From Eublepharis macularius (taxonomy: Eukaryota > Chordata > Lepidosauria > Squamata > Eublepharidae): a stretch of DNA of 64,000 bases. Position 1 is the stretch's first letter; each line of letters starts with the position of its first letter. Below the pieces are notes generated by a model. It had not been told where the DNA came from and ran no database searches. It saw only the letters and a list, made by a program, of their open reading frames with translations. The position numbers and the translations under genes are program-made. This document shows, piece after piece, positions 23,740-33,861 of this stretch. The stretch covers positions 30,883,368 through 30,947,367 of the forward strand of contig NC_072791.1 of NCBI RefSeq assembly GCF_028583425.1. Reading direction: 5' to 3'.

Positions 23740-24455
23740 TGCCCAAAATTCCATGACATGCCTCTGTATAAATCGATGGTGAGGCCTCATTTGGAGTACT
23801 GTGTACAGTTCTGGTCGCCACACCTTAAAAAAGATATCATAGCACTGGAAAAAGTACAGAGAAGGGCAACTAAAATGATTAAAGGGTTGGAACACTTTCC
23901 CTATGAGGAAAGATTGAGGCGCTTGGGGCTCTTTAGCCTGGAGAAAAGACGACTGAGGGGAGACATGATAGAGGTTTACAAGATAATGCACGGGTTAGAG
24001 AAGGTCGAGAAAGATGTGTTTTTCTCCCTTTCTCACAATACAAGAACTCGTGGGCACTCTATGAAATTATTGAGCAGTCGGGTTAGAACAGATAGAAGAA
24101 AATACTACTTTACACAAAGGGTGATAAACACATGGAATTCGTTGCCACAGGAGGTGGTGGCAGCTACAAGCATTGCCAGCTTCAAGAGGGGACTGGACAA
24201 ATATATGGAGCAGAGGTCCATCAGTGGCTATTAGCCACAGGAGATAGATGGTATTCTCTTTGTGGGGAGGTGGTGCTCTGTTGTCTTGGTGCTGGAAGGA
24301 AGGCAGTGGGAGGGCTTCTGGTGTCCTGGCCTCACTGACAGTCCTTTAGATGGCACTGGATTTCTAGCCACTGTGTGTGACAGAATGTTGGACTGGATGG
24401 GCCACTGGCCTGATCCAACATGGCTTTGCTTATGTTCTTATGTTCTTATGACATT
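23740..24455 (+). mobile_element. LINE 3' end of the CR1/L2 clade with an intact C-terminal frame
   Basis: The frame 23713-24234 reads through MVRPHLEYCVQFWSPHLKKD, then LEKVQRRATKMIKGL, RLRRLGLFSLEKRRLRGDMI and FFTQRVINTWNSLPQEVV-like blocks, the usual C-terminus of CR1-clade ORF2 after the reverse transcriptase. The 3' UTR ends in tandem ttcttatg repeats at 24434-24450. There are no stops in this part, so it is a fairly young copy truncated at its 5' side. Older relatives lie at 39690-40560 and 45300-46165. Confidence 0.85.
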
Positions 24456-24654
24456 TGTGGCTGAGCAGAGGACTTGAACCCAGAGGTCTCAGATCTTAAT
24501 CTGACACTCACAGTATCCAACAATGTTTTGTTTCTCTGCACCAGTCAGATCTGAAATGTAGCCTCTTCAGGAGTGCGGGCAAGACTCGCTTCTGTCATTT
24601 CTACATGGTCACTGAATGCTTTCCTGAAAGAAATACATCCTTTTATTAGGTTAA

Positions 24655-24835
24655 GTGGACTATAAGCTACAGTTCTCTTCGTCAGATGCATCTGACGAAG
24701 AGAGCTGTGGTTCTCGAAAGTTTACGCTAAAGTAAAGTTGGTTAGTCTTAAAGGTGCTACTGGACTCTTTACTATTTTGCTACTACAGACTAACGCGGCT
24801 AACTCCTCTGGATCTATAAAGCTACAGTTGCCTGT
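24655..24835 (+). repeat. Dispersed repeat with a fold-back head and ribozyme-like core
   Basis: A 30-bp palindrome (24674-24703, centre gatgcatc) is followed by CTGACGA (24692-24698), a GAGA/TCTC stem and GAAA (24716-24719), then the shared tail ttggttagtcttaaaggtgc, actggactctt and cagactaacgcggctaactc. Tails of the same family occur near 7085, 14855, 26470, 32230, 46545 and 48030. The core words resemble a hammerhead ribozyme, again with one extra base before stem II. Confidence 0.6.
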
Positions 24836-24839
24836 AACT

Positions 24840-26400
24840 GGCGGCAGCAGCAGCAGCAAAAAAAAATAAAAGGCACATGGATTGTTATTGTGGCTGCTAT
24901 TCTTTTTACTGTTGTTTTTAGAGTATTTGTTTTAACTATGTTTTTGATTCTTAAAAAAATTGCACTCACTGCAAACTGCCTTGCATGATTGCCCTGGCAG
25001 AGTGTCAGGTTTCAAAACAAATAATACATCCGAACCTTCAGTGGTTTAGTTCTTTAGACCTCTTTGCCAGTTTTCAACTCAGATCTACAAATGTGCCCTT
25101 AACCAAGTTTTAATCTGCAGGAATTAGTACAGAGAGAATGTAGCAGGGAGAGATGTACCTGCTACATCTCTGCTGACCACGTAGCTATTCAAGCCACAGC
25201 TACAGGGAGACATGTACAACATTACAGTATATCAGAGTTGTGGGAGGAATACCACCAGAAGAAGTAGGTTCTAGCCCTTTGAAAGCCTGAGCCACAATGA
25301 ATGTGTTGGTTTTTAAAGGTGCCACAAAGTTTTTAACCGTCTTTACTGCAACAGAATAATGTGGCTATACCCCTCAGCTGCCACCACCACATCTGGAGAA
25401 AGTCTGGACACTGATAAATGATACCTCTGGATCTTTAGTGACATACAATACTGATTTGCTATGGCTCAGAACAGCTTCTAAATGCTGGGTTTTGGTCTCT
25501 TTGCAAAAGAAGAAACTGTTCCCTGGCACCCATGTCTATTCAACATGGCTGAGAAACAATTGCAGACCATATAAAGATGAAATCACACTCGTTATTGCAA
25601 TAATTGCATTTCACTGTCTGGCCCTCAACCTCTTTCTTCCAGAACCTCCAGTTTGCTGTCTCTGCCCATGTGTCCCATTGTAAGAGAAGCTGTTCTGGCC
25701 ATCTGTCCGTCTTAATGCATAACTCTAAAAATCCTCCGTTATCCTAACGTATAATTTAAACAGCACTTTTCCTTTGCCAAGATCAACCTGCAAAGAGCTC
25801 TTGATCACACGGGAGAAAAATAGCATGCTGCGTCTTCTCGTGGTGCATTTTCCACCTACAGCTTCTTGGAACTTTCTTTCCCGTAATCAAGTTACTCTGC
25901 ACATGCTACTTCTCTCAATGAGGGGGGGGAGGGGGGCACACACAACACAAGGGAGAGGGGGCGAGAGGAGCAGAACAAGCGGAAAGTAAGAGGAAATAAC
26001 ATGGTTTGTATGGAGGTGAAGTGTGAAATGACATTTAAATCCCCACTGCTATTGTACCAAGAACATTAACAGCCTTACTGGGTCAGAAAAGTAGACACTT
26101 ATGAAGAAATGGTCTTGAGCTCACATTGTGCAAAAAGGAGCAACTTCGGATCCTTATTTATTAACTCTGACAGTGTGACATTCTCAACCACAGGATGTAT
26201 TCCAGAGTAACCGGATGCAATGGAAGGTGGGATTCTTTATCCTAGCTCTGCAGAAAATGTCAAAAAGTGCAGCTTGTCCTGTGACTGGACTGCAGAGATG
26301 AAGAACGCTGCACTGCCAGATTTCTCCCTTCTGTAGATTTATACACTGTTTTTCAGTGAAGGTTTTCTTTATTCACAGTACAACTTCCCTGTCCTTCATT
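24840..26400. other. No gene seen
   Basis: Contains a decayed piece of the ggtgccacaaag..tggctataccc repeat near 25300-25385 and a short purine run near 25920-25975. No convincing coding frame. Confidence 0.4.
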
Positions 26401-26419
26401 ACATTTGGATGCCCTAATG

Positions 26420-26592
26420 CTAGACAATTCCCAGATGAGAGCTTTGACTCCGGAAAGCTCACAACCCTAGAAATCCAGTTGGTCTTTAAGGTGCTACTGG
26501 ACCCAAACTTTGCTTTTCTACTATATGGCTACCCACCTAAAACTATATAAGGATATATTTATTATTTAAATAATAATAAATATATCCTTATT
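26420..26592. repeat. Dispersed-repeat tail and AT palindrome
   Basis: The tail family ccagttggtctttaaggtgc..actgga lies at about 26420-26530. It is followed by a nearly perfect AT palindrome at about 26549-26592, with ataaggatatatttattatt pairing with aataataaatatatccttat. The palindrome could form a cruciform and may be a tiny transposon or a replication-slippage product. Confidence 0.55.
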
Positions 26593-26599
26593 TACTTCA

Positions 26600-26810
26600 T
26601 TTATAACTCATTTGTTTCCCCAAGAGGAATCCAAACTGACTTACATCATTCTCCTCTCCTCCACTTTATCCTCACAGCAACCCTGTGAGGTAGGTTAGGC
26701 TGTGAGTGGCCCAAGGCCACCAAACTTCTATGCAGAATGGGATTCAAACCTGGCTTTCCCCAGATCCTAATCTGACACTCTAACTACTACGCCACACCAG
26801 CTCTCAAGAA
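26600..26810 (-). repeat. tRNA-type SINE
   Basis: The reverse complement carries gtgtagtagttagagtgtca, gatctggggaaagccaggtt and the caccttacctcacagggttg-type body. It is on the minus strand and about 200 bp long. Confidence 0.7.
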
Positions 26811-26819
26811 TATGTACAT

Positions 26820-27830
26820 TCTAATCAGTTTATCATCACCCACAAACAACTAATTGCTGTGTATCCTCAGGGGAATTTACAACTGTTCAATCAGTTTTTG
26901 TCATTTTGCTTACTATAAGATTTCCCCCACTTACCAGTCTGTTCCATCTGTCTCAAGAGCAGCCCACGTTTTCCAAAACATTACCCAACCTCCCATTCAT
27001 CCCGTAGTTGACAGAAGATAACTTAGGAAGCCATCAGTTGAGTTTGGTGGTTAGATTCCCCCCTTCCCGCCCCCCAATTTTTTTCCTGGAAAGGGCCTCT
27101 TTGCCTCTGCTGCAAGAGAGACAGAAATTCAACAGGTAGTCCTACCTCGGCACAGGCAATCGTGGCAGTTGAGCTTTTATTGGTTATTTATTTCTCATTA
27201 ATAAAAGTTAACCTTGTACATATACATCCCAGAGAAAGGGGGCTTGATGTGGGACTATGATTCAGTTGTCAGAAGATTAGCAGAAAACAGTAAACTGAGA
27301 GTGAAAAAGTTATAGATGCACACAAAAAGCAAAAATGAAAGATAATGAAGGTGTGAGATGGAGGCCAGGAAGAAATGCCCAGTCACCAATTGCAGGAACC
27401 TTTTAAAGACAGAAAAATGCTTTTCTGGATACTTGTTTTTAAACTTGAATAAGCACATCTATTTGTTGTTCATTGTTAAAAGAAACATTAACAAGCAGTT
27501 TTAAATGCTCTCTTTCAACATGCATATGCCAATGAGAGCCAAGATTGGTTAAAAAATGTTATCTTCACACTCTGCAAGTATCTCTGTTTTCCAGGGTCAG
27601 ACCCTTGTCTCTAGCACTGGTCTGGGGGAAGTATTGCCCCTCTTTTACCTTTTGGGAAGATATTATGGGTGCCTTTTAAATGGGTGCACAAGAGTTCCTC
27701 AGGTTTCAGAGATCCCCACTCCCTTAATCTCTACATGTTAATGTCTAAATGGGAACAGAATCCAGTGCAGACATGCAAATATCTACTCCCAGATCCAAAA
27801 TGACAACATGTTTTCTCTGTTCCTCACCAC
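26820..27830. other. No gene seen
   Basis: Unique-looking AT-rich sequence. The frames at 27255-27458 and 27556-27741 show no recognisable protein features. Confidence 0.4.
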
Positions 27831-27837
27831 CCATTAC

Positions 27838-28050
27838 CCTGATCTGGATAGCCTGGGGGAGCCCGATCTTGTCAGATCTTAGAAGCTTAAGCAGGTTTGG
27901 CCTTGGTTAGTAATTGATTGGGAGATCTCCAATGAAGACCGGGGTTGCAGAGGCAGGCAATGGCAAACCACCTCAGTTAGTCTCTAGCCATGAAAATCCC
28001 ACCAGGGATCACCATAAATCAGCTATGACTTGAAAGCAGACTCCAGCATC
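27838..28050 (+). repeat. 5S rRNA-derived SINE
   Basis: The head (ctggatagcctgggggagcc, gatcttgtcagatcttagaag, aagcaggtttggccttggtt, attgattgggagatc) follows the 5S rRNA gene including its internal promoter region. The body ends in ggcaaaccacctcagttagt and gccatgaaaatccc..caccataaatcagctatgac. SINEs of this kind are known in squamates. Confidence 0.8.
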
Positions 28051-28229
28051 ACCATCCAATTAGAAAATGTTGTTGAACTGATTTGACCTTGAAGCTGTTT
28101 TATAAGCTGCAAGATTTAAGGCTACAATCCAATGCAGACTTATATTGAACTCAGTGAGATTTATTTCTGAGTAAACATGCATAAGCTGGTCCTCTAAACT
28201 TTTTTCTAAGAAGGGTTATGGTCAGTTTT

Positions 28230-28890
28230 TATTCATTATTTACATTTATAGCCTGTGTTTCTCACTGAGACTCAAGGAGTCGACACAGCATAAGTCAATG
28301 CTATTAACAGGACGGGGCACCCAATAAATAAGACAGTAAGATTTGGATTGCAGAAATCTGAGACAAAGTTGAAACAAAGCATGTATTGAGATGACATGCT
28401 AAACAATGCAGAAATTACATAGTAGGATACAGCAGCAGGTAGTACATACTACACAATAGTATAGTCCACAGTCCGTTTCCCATCATTAATGCATCTTTCT
28501 GAATCATTCCGTTATAATATAGCCCTATTAACAATGTAATAATTCTGCATGGTTACAGAATGCCACTTCTAAGGTTGTAACCTTAAGTTACTGACTTGAT
28601 AGTAAAACCCCCATTGGAGCCTTCCTGACCTCATCAGGCAGGCCCTTCCATACAGCGAGGGCCAAACCAGAGAAGGCATGTGTACAGGCACTTATCGACT
28701 TGCCCATTTGCAAGTTGCGCCTGCAGAAGACCCTGCTAAGATGAATGAAGCTGTCATGGTGGCGCATAGTGGAAGAGGCAGTCCTGCAGAAATGAGGGAC
28801 CAAGGCCATGATCTGTGTATTTTTCTTGTTTAGAACAGAGTAGTACATAATTTCATGCCATACTTCCTGCATTTCATGGTTCATCTGACC
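28230..28890 (-). mobile_element. L2-like LINE, C-terminal ORF2 and 3' end
   Basis: Minus-strand translation near 28600-28690 gives HAFSGLALAVWKGLPDEVRK, the AFSV..P.LWN.LP.E.R block of L2 ORF2. The 3' end (ctcactgagactcaaggagt on the plus strand) lies at about 28255-28285, as in the copy at 60850. Confidence 0.75.
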
Positions 28891-28899
28891 CTGCTGTTT

Positions 28900-29455
28900 G
28901 TTTTCTTTCTATACCTCATTTCTATATTGAGGCTATAGTGCCAAAAGACTTACTTGAGCATAAGTTGCCAGCTGCCAAATCTTCCTCCAGACAGTATGTT
29001 TTTTTAGTGGACTGTCCTGGGGAAACACATTTAAAATACCGGATATCTAAATGTCCAGTTTTTGTGCATGAATCTGGCTGCTGGCATGCAGGAGCTGGTG
29101 GCAGCGGCAGCAGGCATTTCTGTGCTGCCTCCACTTCCTCCCATGTTTCTGGCCCCCTCTCCCAGTAGTCCATGTGCCAAGAAGCGCCAGCAATGTCACT
29201 CGCAGAAGTAATGCCATCATGCTGAACTCGGGAATGCGTGTGCTTACTGCCAGGACCCCCTTCAAATTTGTTTTGGAGACCACCTGGTAACACTAGTCAT
29301 TAGCCCTAGCGAGTAAAATGAGATTCACAGAAAACGTCTGCATAATATTCACACCCAGGGCATCTGAAGAACTGGCCTCTAATCCACAAAAAACTTAACA
29401 ATAAAATTTTGCTAAGTCTTTAAAATGCTACTCAACTCTTGATTATTCCCACAGC
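28900..29455. other. No gene seen
   Basis: Frames on both strands are open for 76-123 codons but overlap one another and show no known motif. A ttgctaagtctttaaaatgc repeat tail lies near 29408-29440. Confidence 0.35.
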
Positions 29456-29457
29456 AA

Positions 29458-29655
29458 TATATGTGTGTGTGTTATATACATGTATATGACTGTATACACA
29501 TATGTATGTTATATGCATCATGTATGTGTGTGCATATATATATATATATATATACGTGTACATATTTGTCTGTATGTGTATAGGTATATCCATATGTATA
29601 TATGTACATGTATGTATATGTGTGTGTATATGCATGTGTGTATATATATGACAGA
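29458..29655. repeat. TG/TA microsatellite
   Basis: Alternating purine-pyrimidine tract of tgtgtg, tatata and tgtatg units, with an uninterrupted (ta)n core near 29535-29553. It lies about 150-300 bp upstream of the DDX24 promoter. Confidence 0.9.
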
Positions 29656-29789
29656 TAAAGACAGCGAATATAATAAGCACATTTGTGCGCGCGAGTCGAT
29701 CAGTTCAGTTCTCTCCTGTACACTTCCTACAAAAACTTATTTGCTACAGTGATTATTATTAAAATACTACAAGACTCCTTTTATATTTT

Positions 29790-30043
29790 TACCGCAACTA
29801 CGCCGCCGCCCCCTCCCGACTTCCCCCCTGCCCGTTTTCAGCCGCCACTAAAAAGCGAAGCCCACAGGCGCAGCTCTGGCTGATTCGTTTACAGACAGCA
29901 ACTCGGCCTAAAGTTTTGTTTGGGCGCAGAAGAGTGACGTCGACCTGTCATGGCTGCTCCCGTGATGCTGCCACGTGGTTGGGTTCTCCAGGAAGTGTCG
30001 GGGAAGAGACGAGGTTGGCTGGCGTCTTCGCAGTGGGATCTAG
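29790..30043 (+). promoter_or_regulatory. DDX24: DDX24 CpG-rich promoter region
   Basis: A local jump in G+C and CpG starts at about 29805 (cgccgccgccccctcc) and runs past 30060, unlike the AT-rich flanks. Candidate factor sites are TGACGTC (29935-29941, CRE-type), CACGTG (29972-29977, E-box) and CCAGGAAGTG (29989-29998, ETS-like). I see no TATA box at a useful place. This fits a TATA-less housekeeping promoter, as expected for a ribosome-biogenesis gene. Confidence 0.65.
29880..30043 (+). other. DDX24: Inferred DDX24 non-coding exon 1 (5' end uncertain)
   Basis: The best donor in the CpG region is CTAG|GTGGGT with the GT at 30044-30045. Joined to the acceptor at 33174-33175 it gives a leader that ends gtcaacc before the start codon. 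The transcription start cannot be seen; 29880 is only a working limit. Confidence 0.5.
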
Positions 30044-30864
30044 GTGGGTGACGGCGAGGCTTGCTCGCTTGTTTGATTCTGAAGTAGGCAAAAGTAGCCT
30101 CCGATCTGGGGAAAGGGAGCCATGGGGCGGTGGTTCGAGCGGCCGTTAAGCTGCAGTGGGGTGGCTGGGAAGAGGAAGGAGTCGGCAGACACCCCCCCCC
30201 CCCCCAATCTTACTAGGTACTTCCCTCTCTTAATATTTTTTCCCTCCAGTCACTTCTAAGGTTGCAGTCTTAAGTTACTGACTTGATAGGAGCCCCCCCC
30301 CCCATTGAAACCAATCACGCCTCCGTCTGAGCTGGTCGAGTTATTAGGCGATGGAACGAACGGCTTACTCGTGTCGTCGGACGCCTAGTGGAACACCCGA
30401 TTCGATGTTGATACTGGTACTTCTCTATTTGAGTGTGGTGCAGGTTTGCTGAGTTGCTCACATATTAGGGGAGCGTTGGTTTGTCAAGCTGCACAAACGA
30501 GCAGGAAACTTCGGATGAAACGGGCAAACAGTTCACGAAAGTTTTCGCGGCGATAAATTTGTTATCTTTAAGGTGGCACTAAGCCTACCTTTTGTTTTTA
30601 GTCTGCAGCGTGTTACATTTGAGATGCAGCCCTTCCCTCCCCACCACTATTTTTTGTTAAAGATGTCTTTGCACTTCTTTCCTGTGTTTGCTAGCCTCTA
30701 ATCTTCCTGCACGTTGGGAGTCATTGAACGGGAGCTGAGCCCACACCCCACAGAGTTCATTTACCCTTGCCAAGTGCTAAAACGAGATGGCTTGTCTCAA
30801 TAAAAGAAGCGACATCCTCCAGTTTGCAAGTTCTGAGCAAGTCAGTTAATGAGTGGACGTTTTG

Positions 30865-30935
30865 GAGTCTTTCAATCATTGGGTCGCCATAGGTCGGAGG
30901 CAACTTGACGGCACGTAACACACACACACACACAT
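30865..30935 (+). repeat. 3' tail of a 5S-type SINE
   Basis: The words attgggtcgccataggtcgg and caacttgacggcac, then an (ac)n tail, match the 3' end of the 5S-derived SINE family at 27838. The head is missing. It lies in DDX24 intron 1. Confidence 0.7.
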
Positions 30936-31013
30936 GCTCAACAGACAGATTCAGCAGTTGCTAAATCCCCATGGCTGTACCCATTTGGCAGAGGAGATGC
31001 ATTTGTTCAGCTA

Positions 31014-31163
31014 GACCGTTTCCACACACGTTGAATAATGCACTTTCAGTGCACTTTAGTTATCCTTTAGAAGTGGGTATTTTGTTCCACACATGGAAAA
31101 TCAGTTATAAATGTTCACTAAAGCATATTGAAAGTGGATTATCCAACGTGTGTGGAAGCAGCT
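31014..31163. mobile_element. MITE-like inverted-repeat element in DDX24 intron 1
   Basis: The ends share ttccacacacgttg in inverted orientation (right end caacgtgtgtggaa), and the adjoining aataatgcactttca pairs with tgaaagtggattat. CAGCT stands on both sides (31008-31012 and 31158-31162) and could be a short target duplication, but I am not sure of the exact ends. Confidence 0.6.
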
Positions 31164-31513
31164 CTTTTGTCCTTTATGCTTAAGACAAAAGCAAATTTTA
31201 TTTACACCCTTGTCTGTTTAAAACTGGAGAGGATTTTTTTCTGTATATAGTAGCAGGTTCTCCAGTTTAGGAGGATCCCTTTGAAAAGTGCAAGTAACAG
31301 TAAAATTTTCCCTATCTTCTTCTGCTCACAAATTTCACAATTAAACTCTGAAATTATTTTTCTTTAATGGTTTCACCAATTTAAAAATCATTCAGGGTTG
31401 AACAGCAACTTTGGAAACCGTAGATTCATACAGAGCGGTTGCCAATTGTAACATAAGTTGTACAGGCTTGCTGAAAGAGGGAAAATATTACAATTAATAG
31501 CAAATTTGAGAGG

Positions 31514-31801
31514 ATGGCTGTTCGGAACAAATTGTGTGGAACCAAATGTTCAGAGCTAGTAAGAGAACACAAGGATATGAAGGCCATATTGCGGCAACTT
31601 GAAGTGGGAGTTGCTCACAGGAGTGATTTTTTTTATTCAGGAAAAAAGTGGTTTGGCCTAGGCAATGTCCTAGCAGCTATTATCACCTTCAAAAATAAAG
31701 AAGGATTGAGCAGGCTGAAAAAGACTACCCAAGAGAAAATAAATTCGCAGTTGACAGGCACTTCCTTCTGGACTTGTGTACCACTGAGATCACAAATGTA
31801 A
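31514..31801 (+). other. Unrecognised open frame in DDX24 intron 1
   Basis: Ninety-five codons are open, with ELVREHKDMKAILRQLEVG and similar helix-like stretches. Stops follow at once and interrupt the continuation (a possible FEQQHIFKYKSLQQQ segment past a stop near 31801). It could be a decayed processed gene copy. I cannot name a parent and give it low weight. Confidence 0.2.
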
Positions 31802-32164
31802 TTCTCCCAGCAGACCCTGGAAGAATTTGAACAGCAGCACATTTTCAAGTACAAGTCACTACAGCAACAGACAAAGACAATGTAGATGAACCACAAACAA
31901 AATATTAGGAAAATGTGAATACCGGATCAGCAGTCAATCACTGGTTCTGCCCCAAGTACTCTTGGTGAGGTGCCATGCCTAAGCTTTCTGGCACCTGCAA
32001 AAAGAAGGCATCAGACACAACCCAGATGGAATTCAGCTGCGGTTGGAGATCTTACTCACTCACTCCCCCCTCCTGTCCGTTAAGAGCATGGTGCTTTATT
32101 GTTTCTCATTAGAATTGCTTTGCTGATAGGTCTGTCTGCACCATCATTCAGTTCCAGAGGAAGG

Positions 32165-32280
32165 GAAAAGAATAGCAAAAGAAGTAGTGAGCTGTAGCTC
32201 ATGAAAGCTCATACCCTACCACAAATTTTGTTAGTCTTATAGGTGCTATTGGACTCTTGCTCTTTTCTACTGCACGAGGA
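32165..32280 (+). repeat. Dispersed repeat, tail family of 24655-24835
   Basis: Contains gtgagctgtagctcatgaaa, ttttgttagtcttataggtg and attggactcttgctcttttc. The hairpin gagctgtagctc is kept, but the CTGANGA core is lost. Confidence 0.65.
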
Positions 32281-33175
32281 CTTCAGTGGACTTAGAAAGG
32301 TGTAACTCTGGTTAGGATTGAACTGTAGTAGTGCATTCAGATGTCACAACAAACCACCATTTATAAATCACAGTTTCCTCAAACCCTGACTGATTATGAT
32401 ATCCAGATTCAGACCATCCAGTAGAATAGGATTTGTCGATTGATACCAAAGTTGCATTTCCAGGTGGGGCTTGGAACTGATTTATTGACCACATTGTGTC
32501 CTGAATGGCTTCTGAATTCATGAGCTGCGCCTTGTTGAGTGCTGCCTAATAGTAGTGTGAGGTTTTGGGCCTCTTCCTGGAAAGTTAGGAGAGAGGCAAG
32601 CAGTAGACAACCAGGAGTTTAGACACAAACCAGGATTTGTTACTTTGGTAGGTTAGGCAGAGTGTGATGTATAAATTGTGTTTTTAAACAAATCCCACAT
32701 TGTTGGGATGTCTGGACATGGAATAAAAGGAGAAAGGGAAGCAGAATGGGATTGGGCAGGTATATGAGGCAGGGAAATGCAATGAGGATTCTGTTTTGAT
32801 CTGAAATAGCCACGCAAAGCTTTGGCTGCACTGTTCAAAACTTTAATGCCTAAAACAATTGCATGGGTGCATCCATTTGTACTTATTTTGAGACTTCTTG
32901 CGTGTCTCTTCCTAATAAAGGACTCACAACCACTAGTGTTTGGGCTGCAGAAACTTTATGGATTGTTTATCAATATGTTGATTATCAGTAATGTTAAATT
33001 ACATATTTTTAGCTATGCAAATGGGCTTTCTTAGACTGAGTTTTTGTTTGGCCTCTTGCTCTGAATTTGGATCTTGTTTGTCTTTCTGATTATAAAAGGT
33101 TGTTGATTCCTAGCCTGCAGGCATCTGATTAATACCATATTTACACCAGTATCTTTGGTTCTTTTTTTTTGAAAG

Positions 33176-33861
33176 GTCAACCATGAAGCTGAAAAGAGGA
33201 AACAAGTTTAAGATCCCATCGAAATTGAAGCAGAAAGGCATCCAGGTAACAGGGAAATGGAAACCTATTGAGATTGACCCAAATCTCTTTGCTGATGAGC
33301 AACTTGGAGGGTTAGTATGTTTTGAAGAACTTACAGATTATAAACTGGTGACTTCATCTAAAGCGGGAGAAGAAGCCAAGAAGAGAAAAGCCGATAGCCA
33401 GCAGGAGGAAGCGCCTGTGGAGACAGAGAGCACCGTTCCCAAAAAGAAGAGGAAGAAAGAGAAAAATGTAGGACAGGAAGCCCACGGACATGATGAACTG
33501 AAAACAGACGATCAGGCAACCGAGTGGGAAGGCACTGTTCTTAGCCAAGTTGAGAGCAATGCAGGAGTTGCAACGAGCTTGAAAAGAAAACAGAAAAAGA
33601 GAAAACGGAAGAAGAAAGCATGTGCTGCCCAAGATGCACCCACCACATCGTCTAAAAAAGCAAAAAACTGGACAGCAGAAGTTCTGTCTGCCTCGTCAGA
33701 CCTCCAGGTAGACATGTCGGCATGGAAAGAACTCTTTGTTCCTGAGCCCGTTCTTCAGGCACTGGGTGAATTAGGGTTCAGTGCTCCAACTCCTATTCAG
33801 GCTCTGGCTCTGCCTTCTGCCATTCGAGATAGCATGGATGTCCTTGGTGCTGCAGAAACAG
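33176..33861 (+). CDS. DDX24: DDX24 exon 2 (start codon, N-terminal domain, Q-motif)
   Basis: Acceptor gaaag at 33171-33175, start codon ATG at 33183 in aaccATGA context (A at -3). It codes residues 1-226 plus one base: the Lys-rich nuclear/nucleolar-type basic runs ([20 protein letters not shown]) and [10 protein letters not shown] of the Q-motif. The donor is CAG|GTACAA at 33862, splitting the motif I glycine codon. Confidence 0.95.

Larger units (their letters stand above)
29950..33186 (+). promoter_or_regulatory. Upstream ORF across the exon 1-2 junction, overlapping the DDX24 ATG
   Basis: An ATG at 29950-29952 has G at -3 and G at +4. It opens a frame of 31 codons plus one base to the inferred exon 1 end (30043). 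Spliced to exon 2 (33176), it continues Gly-Gln-Pro and stops at TGA (33184-33186). That stop overlaps the DDX24 start codon as ATGA. The total is 34 codons, in a different frame from DDX24. Such an arrangement can limit main-frame translation or allow reinitiation. It depends on the inferred exon 1 and on a transcription start upstream of 29950. Confidence 0.4.

Noticed and set aside
28922..29293. Frame on the minus strand directly before the DDX24 promoter as a divergent gene (IFI27L1 position)
   Set aside because: No resemblance to the small glycine-rich membrane proteins of that family and no splice pattern.
29458..29655. Tandem units that might be taken for a CRISPR array
   Set aside because: Simple dinucleotide-type repeat in a vertebrate genome, without spacers.
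29432..29752. Frames of Tyr/Ile/His/Thr repeats
   Set aside because: They are translations of the TG/TA microsatellite.
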